Positions 19,543 to 28,304 of a DNA stretch of 37,252 nucleotides are shown one piece after another. The stretch lies in assembly GCF_041956535.1 (NCBI RefSeq), contig NW_027192196.1, forward strand, positions 104,566-141,817. The letters run 5' to 3'. A program made the position numbers and the translations under genes. Position 1 is the first letter of the stretch; every line of letters begins with the position of its first letter. This DNA is from Calcarisporiella thermophila CBS 279.70 (lineage: Eukaryota > Calcarisporiellomycota). Under the pieces are notes generated by a model, which saw nothing but the letters and a program-made list of their open reading frames with translations, did not search any database and was not told the DNA's origin.

Positions 19543-20277
19543 ATGGCTGCTGAGGTAATCGAGATTTTGAGCGATAGTGAACCGGAGGATATTGTAGCTA
19601 GCACAAGTGCATCTCAATCGCAATCAGTAGACGATGATGTCATTATCACTCGTGTCGTCGAGAACCACTCTCCATCCCATACCTTGACCGGCCCCTTCGA
19701 GATCCTAGATTCTGTCCTACGTACCGCCAATAATCCCCCCCCTCCACCCGCTGCATCTCCGGCCCCGTCCACCCGCTCGCGCCGAGGCCGCCCTACCCGC
19801 CGCGCCGCCCCCCGACGGACACCGGGGGGTCGGGGTCCTTCACAAAACTCGCGGCGGCGCACTTGGATGAATGCGCAACGCATGCAGGCCGCCATGTCAG
19901 GCCTTCTTCAGCCGCGATATTATCAGTTCCAGACGGTGCTGATGGAAGGATTGCCTCCAACCTGGCTAGATTCTTCCCCGGACTGGTTTTGGGAGGACGA
20001 GGATTCCGAGAGTGGGCGCCGCGCTGCTGGCCCTTACCCTACATCAGCGCCGATGAAGCCGGCGCGGGTGGCGAAGCCGGGGTTCACCCGGTCCCTGGCC
20101 CAACCGGTAGCGTGCCCGCTGTGCTTGAACGAGCTGTCCGAGAAGGAGATGCATGCGGTGCGGAGGTGTGGGCATGTGGTGTGCGGCACATGCGTCGAGA
20201 GCCTCACCAGGGGGGGGCGGAAGTGCGCTTGTGGCAAGCGGGTATATCCCCGGGACGTCATCCGGTTATTTGTTTGA
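19543..20277 (+). CDS. RING-finger protein with SUMO-interacting motifs (STUbL-like E3)
   Basis: Single exon, 244 aa. The N-terminus has VIEILSDSEPED (residues 5-16), a classic acidic SUMO-interacting motif, and a second candidate DVIITRVVE (about 32-40). The middle is Pro-rich, then strongly basic (RSRRGRPTRRAAPRR, likely nuclear and DNA-binding). The C-terminal RING has ligands C191, C194, C209, H211, C214, C217, C228 and C230, and the protein ends DVIRLFV directly after it, as in Slx8/RNF4-type enzymes whose C-terminus packs on the RING. Such enzymes ubiquitylate SUMO-conjugated nuclear proteins in DNA repair. Odd point: the last ligand pair is C-x-C (CAC) rather than C-x2-C. Start chosen at the first ATG, directly before the SIM. 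Assignment to STUbLs is from the SIM + C-terminal RING layout, not strong sequence identity. Confidence 0.8.
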   Translation: MAAEVIEILSDSEPEDIVASTSASQSQSVDDDVIITRVVENHSPSHTLTGPFEILDSVLRTANNPPPPPAASPAPSTRSRRGRPTRRAAPRRTPGGRGPSQNSRRRTWMNAQRMQAAMSGLLQPRYYQFQTVLMEGLPPTWLDSSPDWFWEDEDSESGRRAAGPYPTSAPMKPARVAKPGFTRSLAQPVACPLCLNELSEKEMHAVRRCGHVVCGTCVESLTRGGRKCACGKRVYPRDVIRLFV

Positions 20278-20618
20278 TCACTTCTCCATCTCGTTTTCTT
20301 GTTTGCACTGCATGTAATATTCTTGTTCATCCTCCTATTTAATAAATTCTTCTCATCATCTAATCGTGCCCAATCAGCGCCGGTCTTGGGATTGAAAATC
20401 AGATTGAAAATCTTGCCGGCCTATGAGCGGTGAGATCCCTCGTCTTTTTAAACCTAACCCTCAAACTTGACCTCTCTCTCCGCTACCGCTTTTTTGCTGG
20501 CTCTTGGCTTCCTGTCTTCCCTAACCTTCTCCTCTTCCCCCGCTCGCCCTTCGCCCTCTTCCTCCGCCAGTTCGATCCATCCTCTGTTGCTCCCGCTCTC
20601 CCAATCATAATCGCCATT

Positions 20619-20990
20619 ATGCGGATACATGCCTACTCGCTTTTCTTGGTCCTCCCTGCCTGGATCTCTGCCCAGGGTATAGAGTCGCTCGACAAAAAAT
20701 CCATTGTTTGCGTGCTCTCCGGCTCGCACGACGAGTCCTGCCCAGTCTCGTCTGAACCTGGCCTCTGCAAGAGTCTCGGCCAGAGCTGCCAATTCCCCAT
20801 TTCGTCCCTCACCGTGGTCCCTAATGATGCCGAGGTGCGCCTCTACTCCGATGACAATTGCTACGACATCATCAAGAGTTTCAATGGGGATGTGAATGAG
20901 GTGGGCGGATTGACCGCCAAGAGCATCAAATTGTTTGGCAAGATGCAGAACGAGGAGGCTCCCGAACCCTCAACCGCTCCCGCTAGCTGA
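20619..20990 (+). CDS. small secreted Cys-containing protein, 123 aa
   Basis: The ATG at 20619 gives a signal peptide (MRIHAYSLFLVLPAWISAQG, cleavage near residue 19). About 100 residues follow with five cysteines in the first two thirds (VCVLS, SCPV, LCKSL, SCQF, NCYD). The chain then has alternating hydrophobic residues (EVRLYSDDNCYDIIKSF) and ends in a Ser/Pro/Ala tail. The LYSDDNCYDIIKSF..GG.TAKSIKLFG segment resembles a beta/gamma-crystallin-like strand pattern, but this is tentative. An in-frame longer start at 20430 would place pyrimidine-rich leader ahead of the signal and is unlikely. Function unknown; extracellular. Confidence 0.72.
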   Translation: MRIHAYSLFLVLPAWISAQGIESLDKKSIVCVLSGSHDESCPVSSEPGLCKSLGQSCQFPISSLTVVPNDAEVRLYSDDNCYDIIKSFNGDVNEVGGLTAKSIKLFGKMQNEEAPEPSTAPAS

Positions 20991-21416
20991 ATGGCCTGCG
21001 ATGCTCAACCGCCTACCCCTACTCCCTGACCCTTTATCTGATATGCTATATTATAGTTGCTATATCGCACTTCTAATGTCGCTTTGATTTATTTTTACTT
21101 CTTGATCCCTCCTGGCTTCCCAGGAAGCAACTGTAAATAGAGTAGGCTTCTCTCTCTCTCTTTCTACTTTTCCATTTTAATGATATGGTTACTTTTTTAT
21201 CTCCTTCGCTTTCTAATAATAATAATATATAAAAGACAAATAATCATGTATTAAAGTAAGAATGCGGGCGGGAAATGGAAGGGGGGGGGGGGGGAGGGAA
21301 TAGAATAATTATCGTTGGGTGCTATGCCAAGGCTAACCGAATAAATGGAGTGGGAAAAAGAATCATAGTGGAAATAAACCAACTGAATATAGCACGAGAC
21401 TCGGGAAGAGGAGAGG
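20991..21416. other. convergent 3' region between secreted gene and PNS1
   Basis: 3' UTRs of two converging genes. It includes a short CT microsatellite (about 21152-21163) and a poly-G run near 21281-21293. Confidence 0.6.
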
Positions 21417-23403
21417 CTATACCCCCTGCACCACCCGGGGCCATGTCTGTCGTATCTTCTCGAAGAGCTCGGGTTTTGTTCGCGCTAGTGCGCCGGGGTC
21501 CTCGGCCAGGGCCACGAAGGTAGTGGCGTTACCTGATAGGATCACACTTCCAAAGATGTACCTAGAATAAAGGAAAGAAGGGGGGTTAGAAGAGCACATC
21601 AAGCCGTCCGCCGATAGAGTTTAGCCCTCCGCAACGCTTACATCATCTGCAGGCCAAGCAGGAAACTGACGAACACAATGATGACGGTGTAGGGGCCATT
21701 GGCCGCCCCACCATTGAATGCGGGCTTGGCAATCACCAGATAGATGTAGCCCAGCACCCCTGTGATGATGCCCACCAGGAAGGCACCCATCCCCACCACG
21801 TTTCCAACCAGGTTGTCGTTGATGATCTGCTCAATGCCGCGGTCTTTGATGATGGTCCAGGTGTCCTTGGCGGCCCGCAGGAACGGCTTTCCATAGATGG
21901 CACATTGAGTATACGCGTAGAAGTTGATGTATTCAAGGATCCCCTCGATACAAGCCAGCAGGCAGTCAATGCAGATGAGGCAGAAAGCGGCAAACGCGTT
22001 ATTGGAATCGTACGCGGCAGAGCGCGTGAGCGTGCGCAGGGTCTGGATAATCGCAATAAGAAGCCCCCCGAAGCAGACACTTCCAAAGCTGGTGGTGAGC
22101 GCTCGTTTCAGCGATCCAATGGTGGGGTTGGACGGGGCCGTGGGGGTTCCGTACAAGAAGTAGTAGGAGGCAAATGCGCCACTGACGGTAACGTGAATCA
22201 CACCTTCAATCACTGTGGATGGAGCAGAGGATTCCGCGGGTGAGCGTCAACAAAGTTCGATGCTATAGCGCGACACCCTTACCTTGTGTTACCCAATAGA
22301 AGCTAAAAACGGAGTAGATCATTGCCACCACAAGACGCCCATCACTGGTCGTCTGCTGAGTGCCGTTGGGCTGCGTGGTAGTGGTGGAGAGCCATTGGTA
22401 GAGCCCAATGACCGTCAAAATCCACCACACGTTGTAGGCAATGGCTACCACCAGGCCGGCGATGGCAATGATGACGGTGCCGTAGTATCTAAAGGAAAAG
22501 GAGAGGCGGATTAGAGGATCAAGGGTTGGCCAGTCACATATGCACGGTGACAGTTACTTGCGCATGATGGAGGTGACGGTCTCCAGCATGACCACGGCGA
22601 AAGGAATGCGGCTTTTCCACCAGAACCACATCATGATAAAGAGCACCGAGAATATCAAAAAGATAATCGCGCCTACAAAATATCTACCAAGGGACATTCA
22701 AAAAGCATTAGCCATCGGCTCTTCTTGGAAAGGAATTGGCCCATGATCGATTACCCCATAACAAAGAAAAATATCGTGACGCCAATGTACACGAGAATGG
22801 ACAGAAGAAAAGTGAATTTGATGAAGAAACGCGGGAATCTGTAGTATTGCAAAAGTAAATGCAGAATGAGCTCACATCGTCAGGGTTCAACTGGTGCCAC
22901 TCTGCCCAGACTCATTACCTTTGGGCGAGCAGAACATAGAAAAAGCTTATCACGAATCCAATCACGGCAAGGATAAACAGCACCACAATTAAGCCGGTGT
23001 CCAGATTAATACTAGAAGACGTGCCCGAGCCCGAGGGGCGGCCAGAAAATATACCCTTATCCACGGCTGCACTCAAGCCAAAGTAGCTCAGTACCACAAA
23101 CCCAAGCAGGTGCACGATAAAGAGGATCGCAAAGAAAACATCATTGCATTTAGGCTGTGGATTGAATTTTTCAGAGTCTTGCGGTCGCGGGGGAGGGGGT
23201 TGGTAAGACTGTTGCGGAGATGCATAGCCGTCCGGACCAGATTGGTACGTAGGAGGGGGCGGCATGTAGTATGGTTGGGATTGGGGCGGTGGCGGATTGG
23301 GCGGTGGTGCGTACTGTTGCTGTGGAGGAGGCGGCGGGTAATAAGGCTGTTGCTGGCCACCTTGATAGCCCTGGCCTTGCGGAGGCGGATAGCCGTAGGA
23401 CAT
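21417..23403 (-). CDS. PNS1: choline-transporter-like (CTL) protein Pns1
   Basis: Six exons: 23403-22919, 22838-22755, 22683-22558, 22488-22283, 22212-21642, 21561-21417; 1617 nt, 538 aa, close to yeast Pns1 (539 aa), all junctions in frame. The first ~85 residues are a Pro/Gln/Tyr-rich cytosolic tail (PPPPPQQQYAPPP). About ten membrane segments follow, for example FFAILFIVHLLGFVVLS, IFLIFSVLFIMMWFWW and AFLVGIITGVLGYIYLV. Typical CTL/SLC44 features near the C-terminus are NFYAYTQCAIYGKPF and the region before DNLVGNVVG. Family members are plasma-membrane proteins; Pns1 itself is not required for choline uptake in yeast and its substrate is uncertain. Promoter lies in 23404-23600. Confidence 0.95.
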
Positions 23404-24526
23404 TGCGATTTAGAGTAGGTTTTGTGGTGATGGAGAGAAAAGAAACGAGGAGATTTTAATAGAACGGGAGCGAAAAAAGGCCGATTAACAAAAAGAGATT
23501 TGACGGAGGCACTTTAATGAAAAGACCTTACGCCACCACACTCAAGAATTTTCGATTGAAAAAAAATTGCCCTAAACAAAGCTCCAGGATTGGAGGAAAT
23601 TAAAAGATATTCTTGGCAGCCGATTTCTACCCGGCTTAATAGGGAAGAGAATTTGCCAATACGCTATTGAATGAAGGTAGTCAGTCTTCTCTATTGTATG
23701 GGGACGGCTGGTGTTGATTCATATTTTTACTACTGTTTTGTTTGCTTACATAACAAGTCTAGGGGGCGAGGTCCGGTAGGCGTAAATGGGCAGAAAGAGC
23801 AGAATTTTGGATACTATTTTGTCATACCGCCGATATAGTATGATTCTTTGAACACGCCCTGAAACCTTTTTTTTTTCTCGAAGTGTTAAGTTGAATTGGT
23901 AGAGATCGAATTTACGATCGCTGTTGGAGTGACAACTTCTAGGATAAAAGATGAACCAAAGATATTCTACCGTACACTGAAGAGAGTTTCATTTATCCAG
24001 AATAAAAAAAAGCCAAATATCTTAATTTGACTAGCTACAATCATGCTTATTTCTATAACGGATCTCCACAATTTATATGCATTTTTGCGTACTCGTTCAT
24101 CAGCGTAATAGCCTATTAACACAAATAAGTTTACATTAAGTTAACAGGTGATTGAATAATAGCGAGAGGACGATTGACGAGTCTGGTAATGCAATTACGA
24201 GCGTACTACCATTAGTTAGAAAATCCATAGTAAATAATTTATACTCTTCATCGCAAAGAACAGTTCATCGATGACTTGGAAATGAATTGGCAACCCCCAG
24301 TCGATGCCTCATGGGTTTCTTCATTGGAAAATGGGGAGCCCCTGTTATCGATGGCAGAACAACCCGAATAATACGTATTATAAACTATGGACTATTTCAA
24401 AACACCATCTTTCCAACCTTTTTTCTTTCACTCTTTTCCACAAATCTCCTATTGATATAGATATATGTATTTTTTATTAGATTTTGCTTTCAACCTTATT
24501 ACATATATTGCACTCTTCTCTAGTCA
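23404..24526. other. intergenic, boundary of the AT-rich compartment
   Basis: PNS1 promoter at the left. From about 23.6 kb the DNA becomes AT-rich. 24060-24200 is a copy of a repeat also found at 33288-33430. No gene supported. Confidence 0.55.
24060..24200 (+). repeat. dispersed repeat copy (with 33288-33430)
   Basis: It shares several word blocks in the same order and orientation with 33288-33430: ATCTCC-CAATTTA, CATCAGYGTAATA-CC, TTAACACAA-TA, TTAA-TTAAC-GGTGA. Alignment by eye suggests about two thirds identity over ~130 nt. Nature unknown. Confidence 0.5.
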
Positions 24527-24838
24527 ATGATGAAATCAATTGTCACCATCGCAGCTATAGTAATATTAAGCTTTGCCTCTATTTCCAAAGGGCATCCAGT
24601 CAAAAATATTGAGACACCCAATTCTGTAAATCATCAAAATGAAGATTCTGAATCACCAAATCAAATATATGCTAGTGGTATGTCTCCCGATTTGTCAGCG
24701 AATGTGGGCAACAATTTGGATGCCGATGTAAACGGTGTGTTAGGTCTTATTAGGTATCCAACTGGTCTAATTGAGGAAAGTGGTGCTCAGGCATCTCTTC
24801 TTGTGTCCGGTGGGAGGGGATTATCACAGAAGAAATGA
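24527..24838 (+). CDS. small secreted protein, 103 aa, no cysteine
   Basis: The signal peptide is clear (MKSIVTIAAIVILSFASISKG). The mature part of about 80 residues is Asn/Ser/Glu-rich with no cysteines: first half polar (NHQNEDSESPNQ), second half with short hydrophobic stretches (NGVLGLIRYPTGLIEE, QASLLVSGG), ending QKK. Alternative Met-Met start differs by one residue. The reading frame is complete with TGA at 24836-24838. Not a recognised family; the composition resembles secreted propeptides or effectors of fungi, which is a guess. Confidence 0.6.
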   Translation: MMKSIVTIAAIVILSFASISKGHPVKNIETPNSVNHQNEDSESPNQIYASGMSPDLSANVGNNLDADVNGVLGLIRYPTGLIEESGAQASLLVSGGRGLSQKK

Positions 24839-25338
24839 GAAGAAAGAAGAGAATAGCAAAAAGTATTGTTAACCCTATAGCAGATTCTTTATGAAGTGTA
24901 TGGTTTTCTGATAAACTTGCGTTGAGTGATAAAATGGATGAGTTAATAAAATTATATCCCGGATAGATTTAATTCCATTATATATCATTATGAATGTCAA
25001 GAAGTTAGAGAGCACATGAGTCAATCATTCCAAAAGAACAAGACTTTAAAATTATTTTTAGAATTTAACATTAAACATACCTTAAAACAGATGACTAATG
25101 AAGAGGTACGAATTTTTAATCAAGTACCATTGCTCAAGCCTTTTCAACCTCCATTCATCCAAGTTGTTCGAGTTGTTCTATGTAATCACCCAGGATGAAC
25201 CTTAAGGAATAGATGTTATTTATTGTAGATTACTTAATAACTTTGTTTTGCATTGTAACATAGACGAGCTTACTTCAAGAGCAAAAGTTATAAATTAGCC
25301 CCAAAATGCAGTTACACCTCAATTCCTCAGTTTCGAAA
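24839..25338. other. intergenic with a possible LRR scrap
   Basis: AT-rich. At 25016-25070 the plus strand reads SQSFQKNKTLKLF, resembling the LRR consensus AQALRENKTLTQL; one repeat at most, so doubtful. TATAAA at 25289-25294 is the probable promoter of the next gene. Confidence 0.35.
25289..25294 (+). promoter_or_regulatory. TATA box of the 25339 gene
   Basis: TATAAA 50 nt before ATG 25339. It lies only 17 nt before the alternative in-frame ATG at 25306, too close for a leader, which favours 25339 as the start. Confidence 0.55.
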
Positions 25339-25644
25339 ATGTTTAGAGTGATTATTTTCTTAGTGATTTGCTCATTGGCGAGTGCTGGCAACCCAGTAGA
25401 CCTGTATTCTGCTTACAATTATACAGGTGCACGTTTTGCTGCTGGTGCTCTTCCTAACCGCTGCCAATTAATCGATAAAAAGCAGGTTTATAACAACCTT
25501 CACTCAATACACTACAAGCATAATTTTTCCTCGCTCGCACTGTATGAGGATGATGGGTGCAGAGTATTGGTTGCAACGGTTACCAAGAGCTACAAGAAGT
25601 TTTATATCCCCTATATTAAAAGTGTTAAATACATTCATGGCTAA
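25339..25644 (+). CDS. secreted beta/gamma-crystallin-like small protein, 101 aa
   Basis: From ATG 25339: signal peptide MFRVIIFLVICSLASAG, then about 85 residues with two cysteines. The pattern VDLYSAYNYTGARFAAG .. NNLHSIHY .. SSLALYEDDGCRVLVATVTKS .. IKSVKYI shows two Greek-key-like halves with the (F/Y)-x-x-x-x-G and SI/S-V strand signatures of the beta/gamma-crystallin fold. Secreted members are common in fungi; their role is open (stress, effector or antimicrobial). Start choice is supported by the TATA box position. Identification is by pattern only, so moderate certainty. Confidence 0.68.
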   Translation: MFRVIIFLVICSLASAGNPVDLYSAYNYTGARFAAGALPNRCQLIDKKQVYNNLHSIHYKHNFSSLALYEDDGCRVLVATVTKSYKKFYIPYIKSVKYIHG

Positions 25645-26085
25645 TATCGAGCACAGAATAAATTACTACTATACGTCTCTTACCTAGAGCTTTAACAATT
25701 GAAAAATTTTTGTTTACAATATGAAAACATCACAATTTTAAGACTCACAGATATTATTTTCACTTGGGTTTTAGTAAAATATTTTCTAAACAAACCAAAC
25801 TCAATATGCCATAAGTAAAGGATGCAAATCCAATATTAATACCAGGTGATACCTATAAGATGATAAAAAAATCTATTGAGCATCTGTAAAACTCAATGTA
25901 CTATTTCATGCTATTCCTTATTTTTGAAGGACACAAGGAAAATTGAGATATAGCCTAATGTATTCTCATTAAAATGACAATATAATAAATCTCGATCATC
26001 AAAAAGAATCAATACAATACGGACGTTGTAATGTATTTCTCAAAGATAAAAGGCCATATCAAGGAGAGTGGACCCCTATTCGCAC
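25645..26085. other. intergenic
   Basis: AT-rich DNA between convergent genes; nothing recognised. Confidence 0.55.
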
Positions 26086-26307
26086 TTAGGCATAGTCACA
26101 TGTACAAGTGGTGCTTGTAATGCCAATGCAGCGGCCCCTAATAGCTCCACAAGTATTACGACAAAAGTTATCGCAGTTTCCAAACAGACATTGGCCATCA
26201 GCCGTACAGTCCCTTTTTTCGAGGGCAGACTTGTTGGGGCTTGTGGGAATCGCAACCGCAGTTCCGATGAAGGCCACTGCAAAGACCAGAGGAAAGAAAG
26301 AGCGCAT
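26086..26307 (-). CDS. defensin-like (CSalpha-beta) prepropeptide, 73 aa
   Basis: Signal peptide MRSFFPLVFAVAFIGTAVA, a short pro-region ending in the dibasic site KR (SALEKR, Kex2-type), then a mature peptide of about 41 residues with eight cysteines. Spacing is C-x5-C-x4-C-x3-C-x3-C-x6-C-x7-C-x-C. The CRNTC (C-x3-C) on a presumed helix, RGRC (the G-x-C gamma-core) and terminal CTC (C-x-C) are the hallmarks of the cysteine-stabilised alpha-beta fold of defensins. Family role: secreted antimicrobial or membrane-active peptide. A longer frame upstream to 26391 exists, but the ATG at 26307 gives the clean signal peptide. A TATAAAA lies on the minus strand about 100 nt upstream. The gene seems complete and intact in otherwise decayed DNA, consistent with selection. 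Confidence 0.82.
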   Translation of the reverse strand: MRSFFPLVFAVAFIGTAVAIPTSPNKSALEKRDCTADGQCLFGNCDNFCRNTCGAIRGRCIGITSTTCTCDYA

Positions 26308-26402
26308 GTTTGACGGAAGTTTGAAACGCTGTATGACAGACAAAAAAATTATAAGATGAAAAACTAGTGATTGTTTTCGCTGTAATTTCATCCCCCCTCC
26401 CC

Positions 26403-26409
26403 TTTTATA
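26403..26409 (-). promoter_or_regulatory. TATA box of the defensin-like gene
   Basis: TATAAAA on the minus strand (plus TTTTATA), about 100 nt upstream of ATG 26307. Confidence 0.5.
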
Positions 26410-27633
26410 ACCATTGCACTTTGAGGGATTTATTCACTCAATTGTGCTCATGGAAAAAGGTAAAGCATTTTCGCTATTCGTTATGATGTTACGCACTGTA
26501 AGAGTATATGCGTTCTAATGAATTTCTTTGACCTTCTCACCTATTAGAAGTATGGCTTTGGCAAACTATGTAACGGCAAACGGTAGTGATATAAAAGAAA
26601 TACCAATAATACGCGCATGCCTCTTGTTTAACCCTTATTTAGGTTATCAAAAAAATTATAAAGATATTCTAGGCAACTTGAACTTTCGAAGCCACCTAAA
26701 CTAATAAGACCTAGTGATTTTTATCTGTATTTGTATGCTGCATGTCGGATTTTTATTTCCGCGTTAATGGTCAATTCTATGGTATGCGCCACATAGATGG
26801 GTAATAAATCTTGGCGAAACATCGTAATCTAGTTTGTAGTTGTATTCAAAAGGAATAGAATCATCAAGGGGTAAACTGTAATGATAATGGGATAATTGCG
26901 GGAGAGCTATATATGGCTTTCTAGTATGCTAAGCTTTGCATGTAATCACAAGTCTCCATTTAAAAAGAATAATAGCGGGATTAAATGAAATTAATGAGGC
27001 GCGATATTAATATTTGGAGGGGGGTAAACGAAGAGTGCATATACTGTATTGCAATGACACTAATAAGATATATAAGATGATGAGAAATGTATTATGTAAT
27101 TATTACAATAGATCAAATCATATTTGGATTGTCCTATATCTACTTTTTCTCACTGAAATTTTAACTCTTTTAACTTAGCATTTGTGGTAAGTCGGAGTTC
27201 CATCAAACATATCGAACAGAGTAAATCAAGATGGGCAAATTTGTTCTTTACAAAATCGCATGAAAATAACCAAATGTATACAACTAAACCTCATAAAATA
27301 AGAGATAGATGATGATGGCCCACATTTGCGAATACCATTACCTCTTTAGGCCGATTTTTGTTCGAAGAAGCTAGAGTCGATCTGTATTTCAATTTCAGAG
27401 CAAATTTAATCTGAGTTGGTTGAGGGAATATTTTCGAGGCGTAGACTTAATTTGTCCTTTAATAGTATATAAAATGGAATTGATCTAGAAATATTATCCA
27501 TTCTAAAAATGCGATCAGAGACTCGGGGTTCATAGAGAGATTTTGGGTCAGCCGAATGCTGTTAAACGTGACGGAGTACTTTAGATGGGGAATTCTCTCC
27601 TCGATTTTTCATATTTCTAATATTGCAATTAGT

Positions 27634-27660
27634 AGCCCACCTAGGATCAAAAGGTGGGCT
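27634..27660. repeat. inverted repeat, 9-bp stem
   Basis: AGCCCACCT at 27634-27642 and its complement AGGTGGGCT at 27652-27660, separated by 9 nt. It is GC-rich against an AT-rich background. It could be a transcript hairpin or a transposon footprint. Confidence 0.7.
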
Positions 27661-27733
27661 GTATTATAATTGAGAAACTCCCAATACTGAATGGAATATT
27701 TTGTCTATTTGGTGATAGAGAAGTAGAATGTAA

Positions 27734-28092
27734 TCATTTTCTCATCCTCAACGAAAAGTTTTCATCTTGTCAGATGTAGATAAAGTTATCAAGGCATGCT
27801 GGAACCGGCGTGCAGCTAATACACTTCCCAGAGATATTAAGCCTACCCTTGTTTTACCAGCTTCTGTAATCAACGGAAACTACACTAGTGTGGCTATTCG
27901 TGAGATTTAGCAGAAGAGCAATTAATTGAAATGTCGAAAAATGCTGCAAAAGTAGAAAATTATGCTGCTAAAAAGTGGTGTGTTGATAAAAAAGAGTAGT
28001 TCAATATCACTCAGAGTCTTAAACATAAGAGAGTGTTTGCTCATTTAATTTTGTCGAATGCTTCATCTGCTTCCCCGGATTATGAGAGCTAA
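27734..28092 (+). pseudogene. decayed coding relic, unknown (possibly transposase)
   Basis: One frame (27734-27910) reads VFILSDVDKVIKACWNRR and later NGNYTSVAIREI before TAG. A second frame follows with EEQLIEMSKNAAKVENYAAK, a stop, then HKRVFAHLILSNAS, ending TAA at 28090-28092. The amino-acid make-up looks like former coding DNA with one frameshift and internal stops. The ..ACWNRR motif is faintly like C-terminal parts of pogo/CENP-B-type transposases, but not enough to name it. Confidence 0.35.
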
Positions 28093-28304
28093 CTAGGAGC
28101 CAAGTAACTTTACAGTAATATTTCCACTCATTTTTCTGAGGTAATTGTTATATTGTTAATTCATATATATATATATAATGCGCCTATTTACTTCAACAAT
28201 TTTTTTACAGATTGAATATATAAAAGGGAGAATTATTAAGTAGGTAAGGCGTTGGGAACTCGATCATGTTACACTGGTTTACAGTTGGGTTCATTCATAC
28301 ATAG

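Larger units (their letters stand above)
26308..28304. other. 2-kb AT-rich gene desert with relics
   Basis: No intact gene. It contains a 9-bp-stem hairpin (27634-27660) and a decayed coding relic (27734-28092). A (TA)n microsatellite lies near 28164-28176. Confidence 0.55.

Noticed and set aside
19863-20342. 159-codon frame in +3 overlapping the RING gene
   Set aside because: Shadow of the RING gene; lacks the zinc ligands and SIM of the real frame.
25306-25338. Upstream ATG for the crystallin-like gene
   Set aside because: Only 17 nt after the TATA box and it buries the signal peptide.
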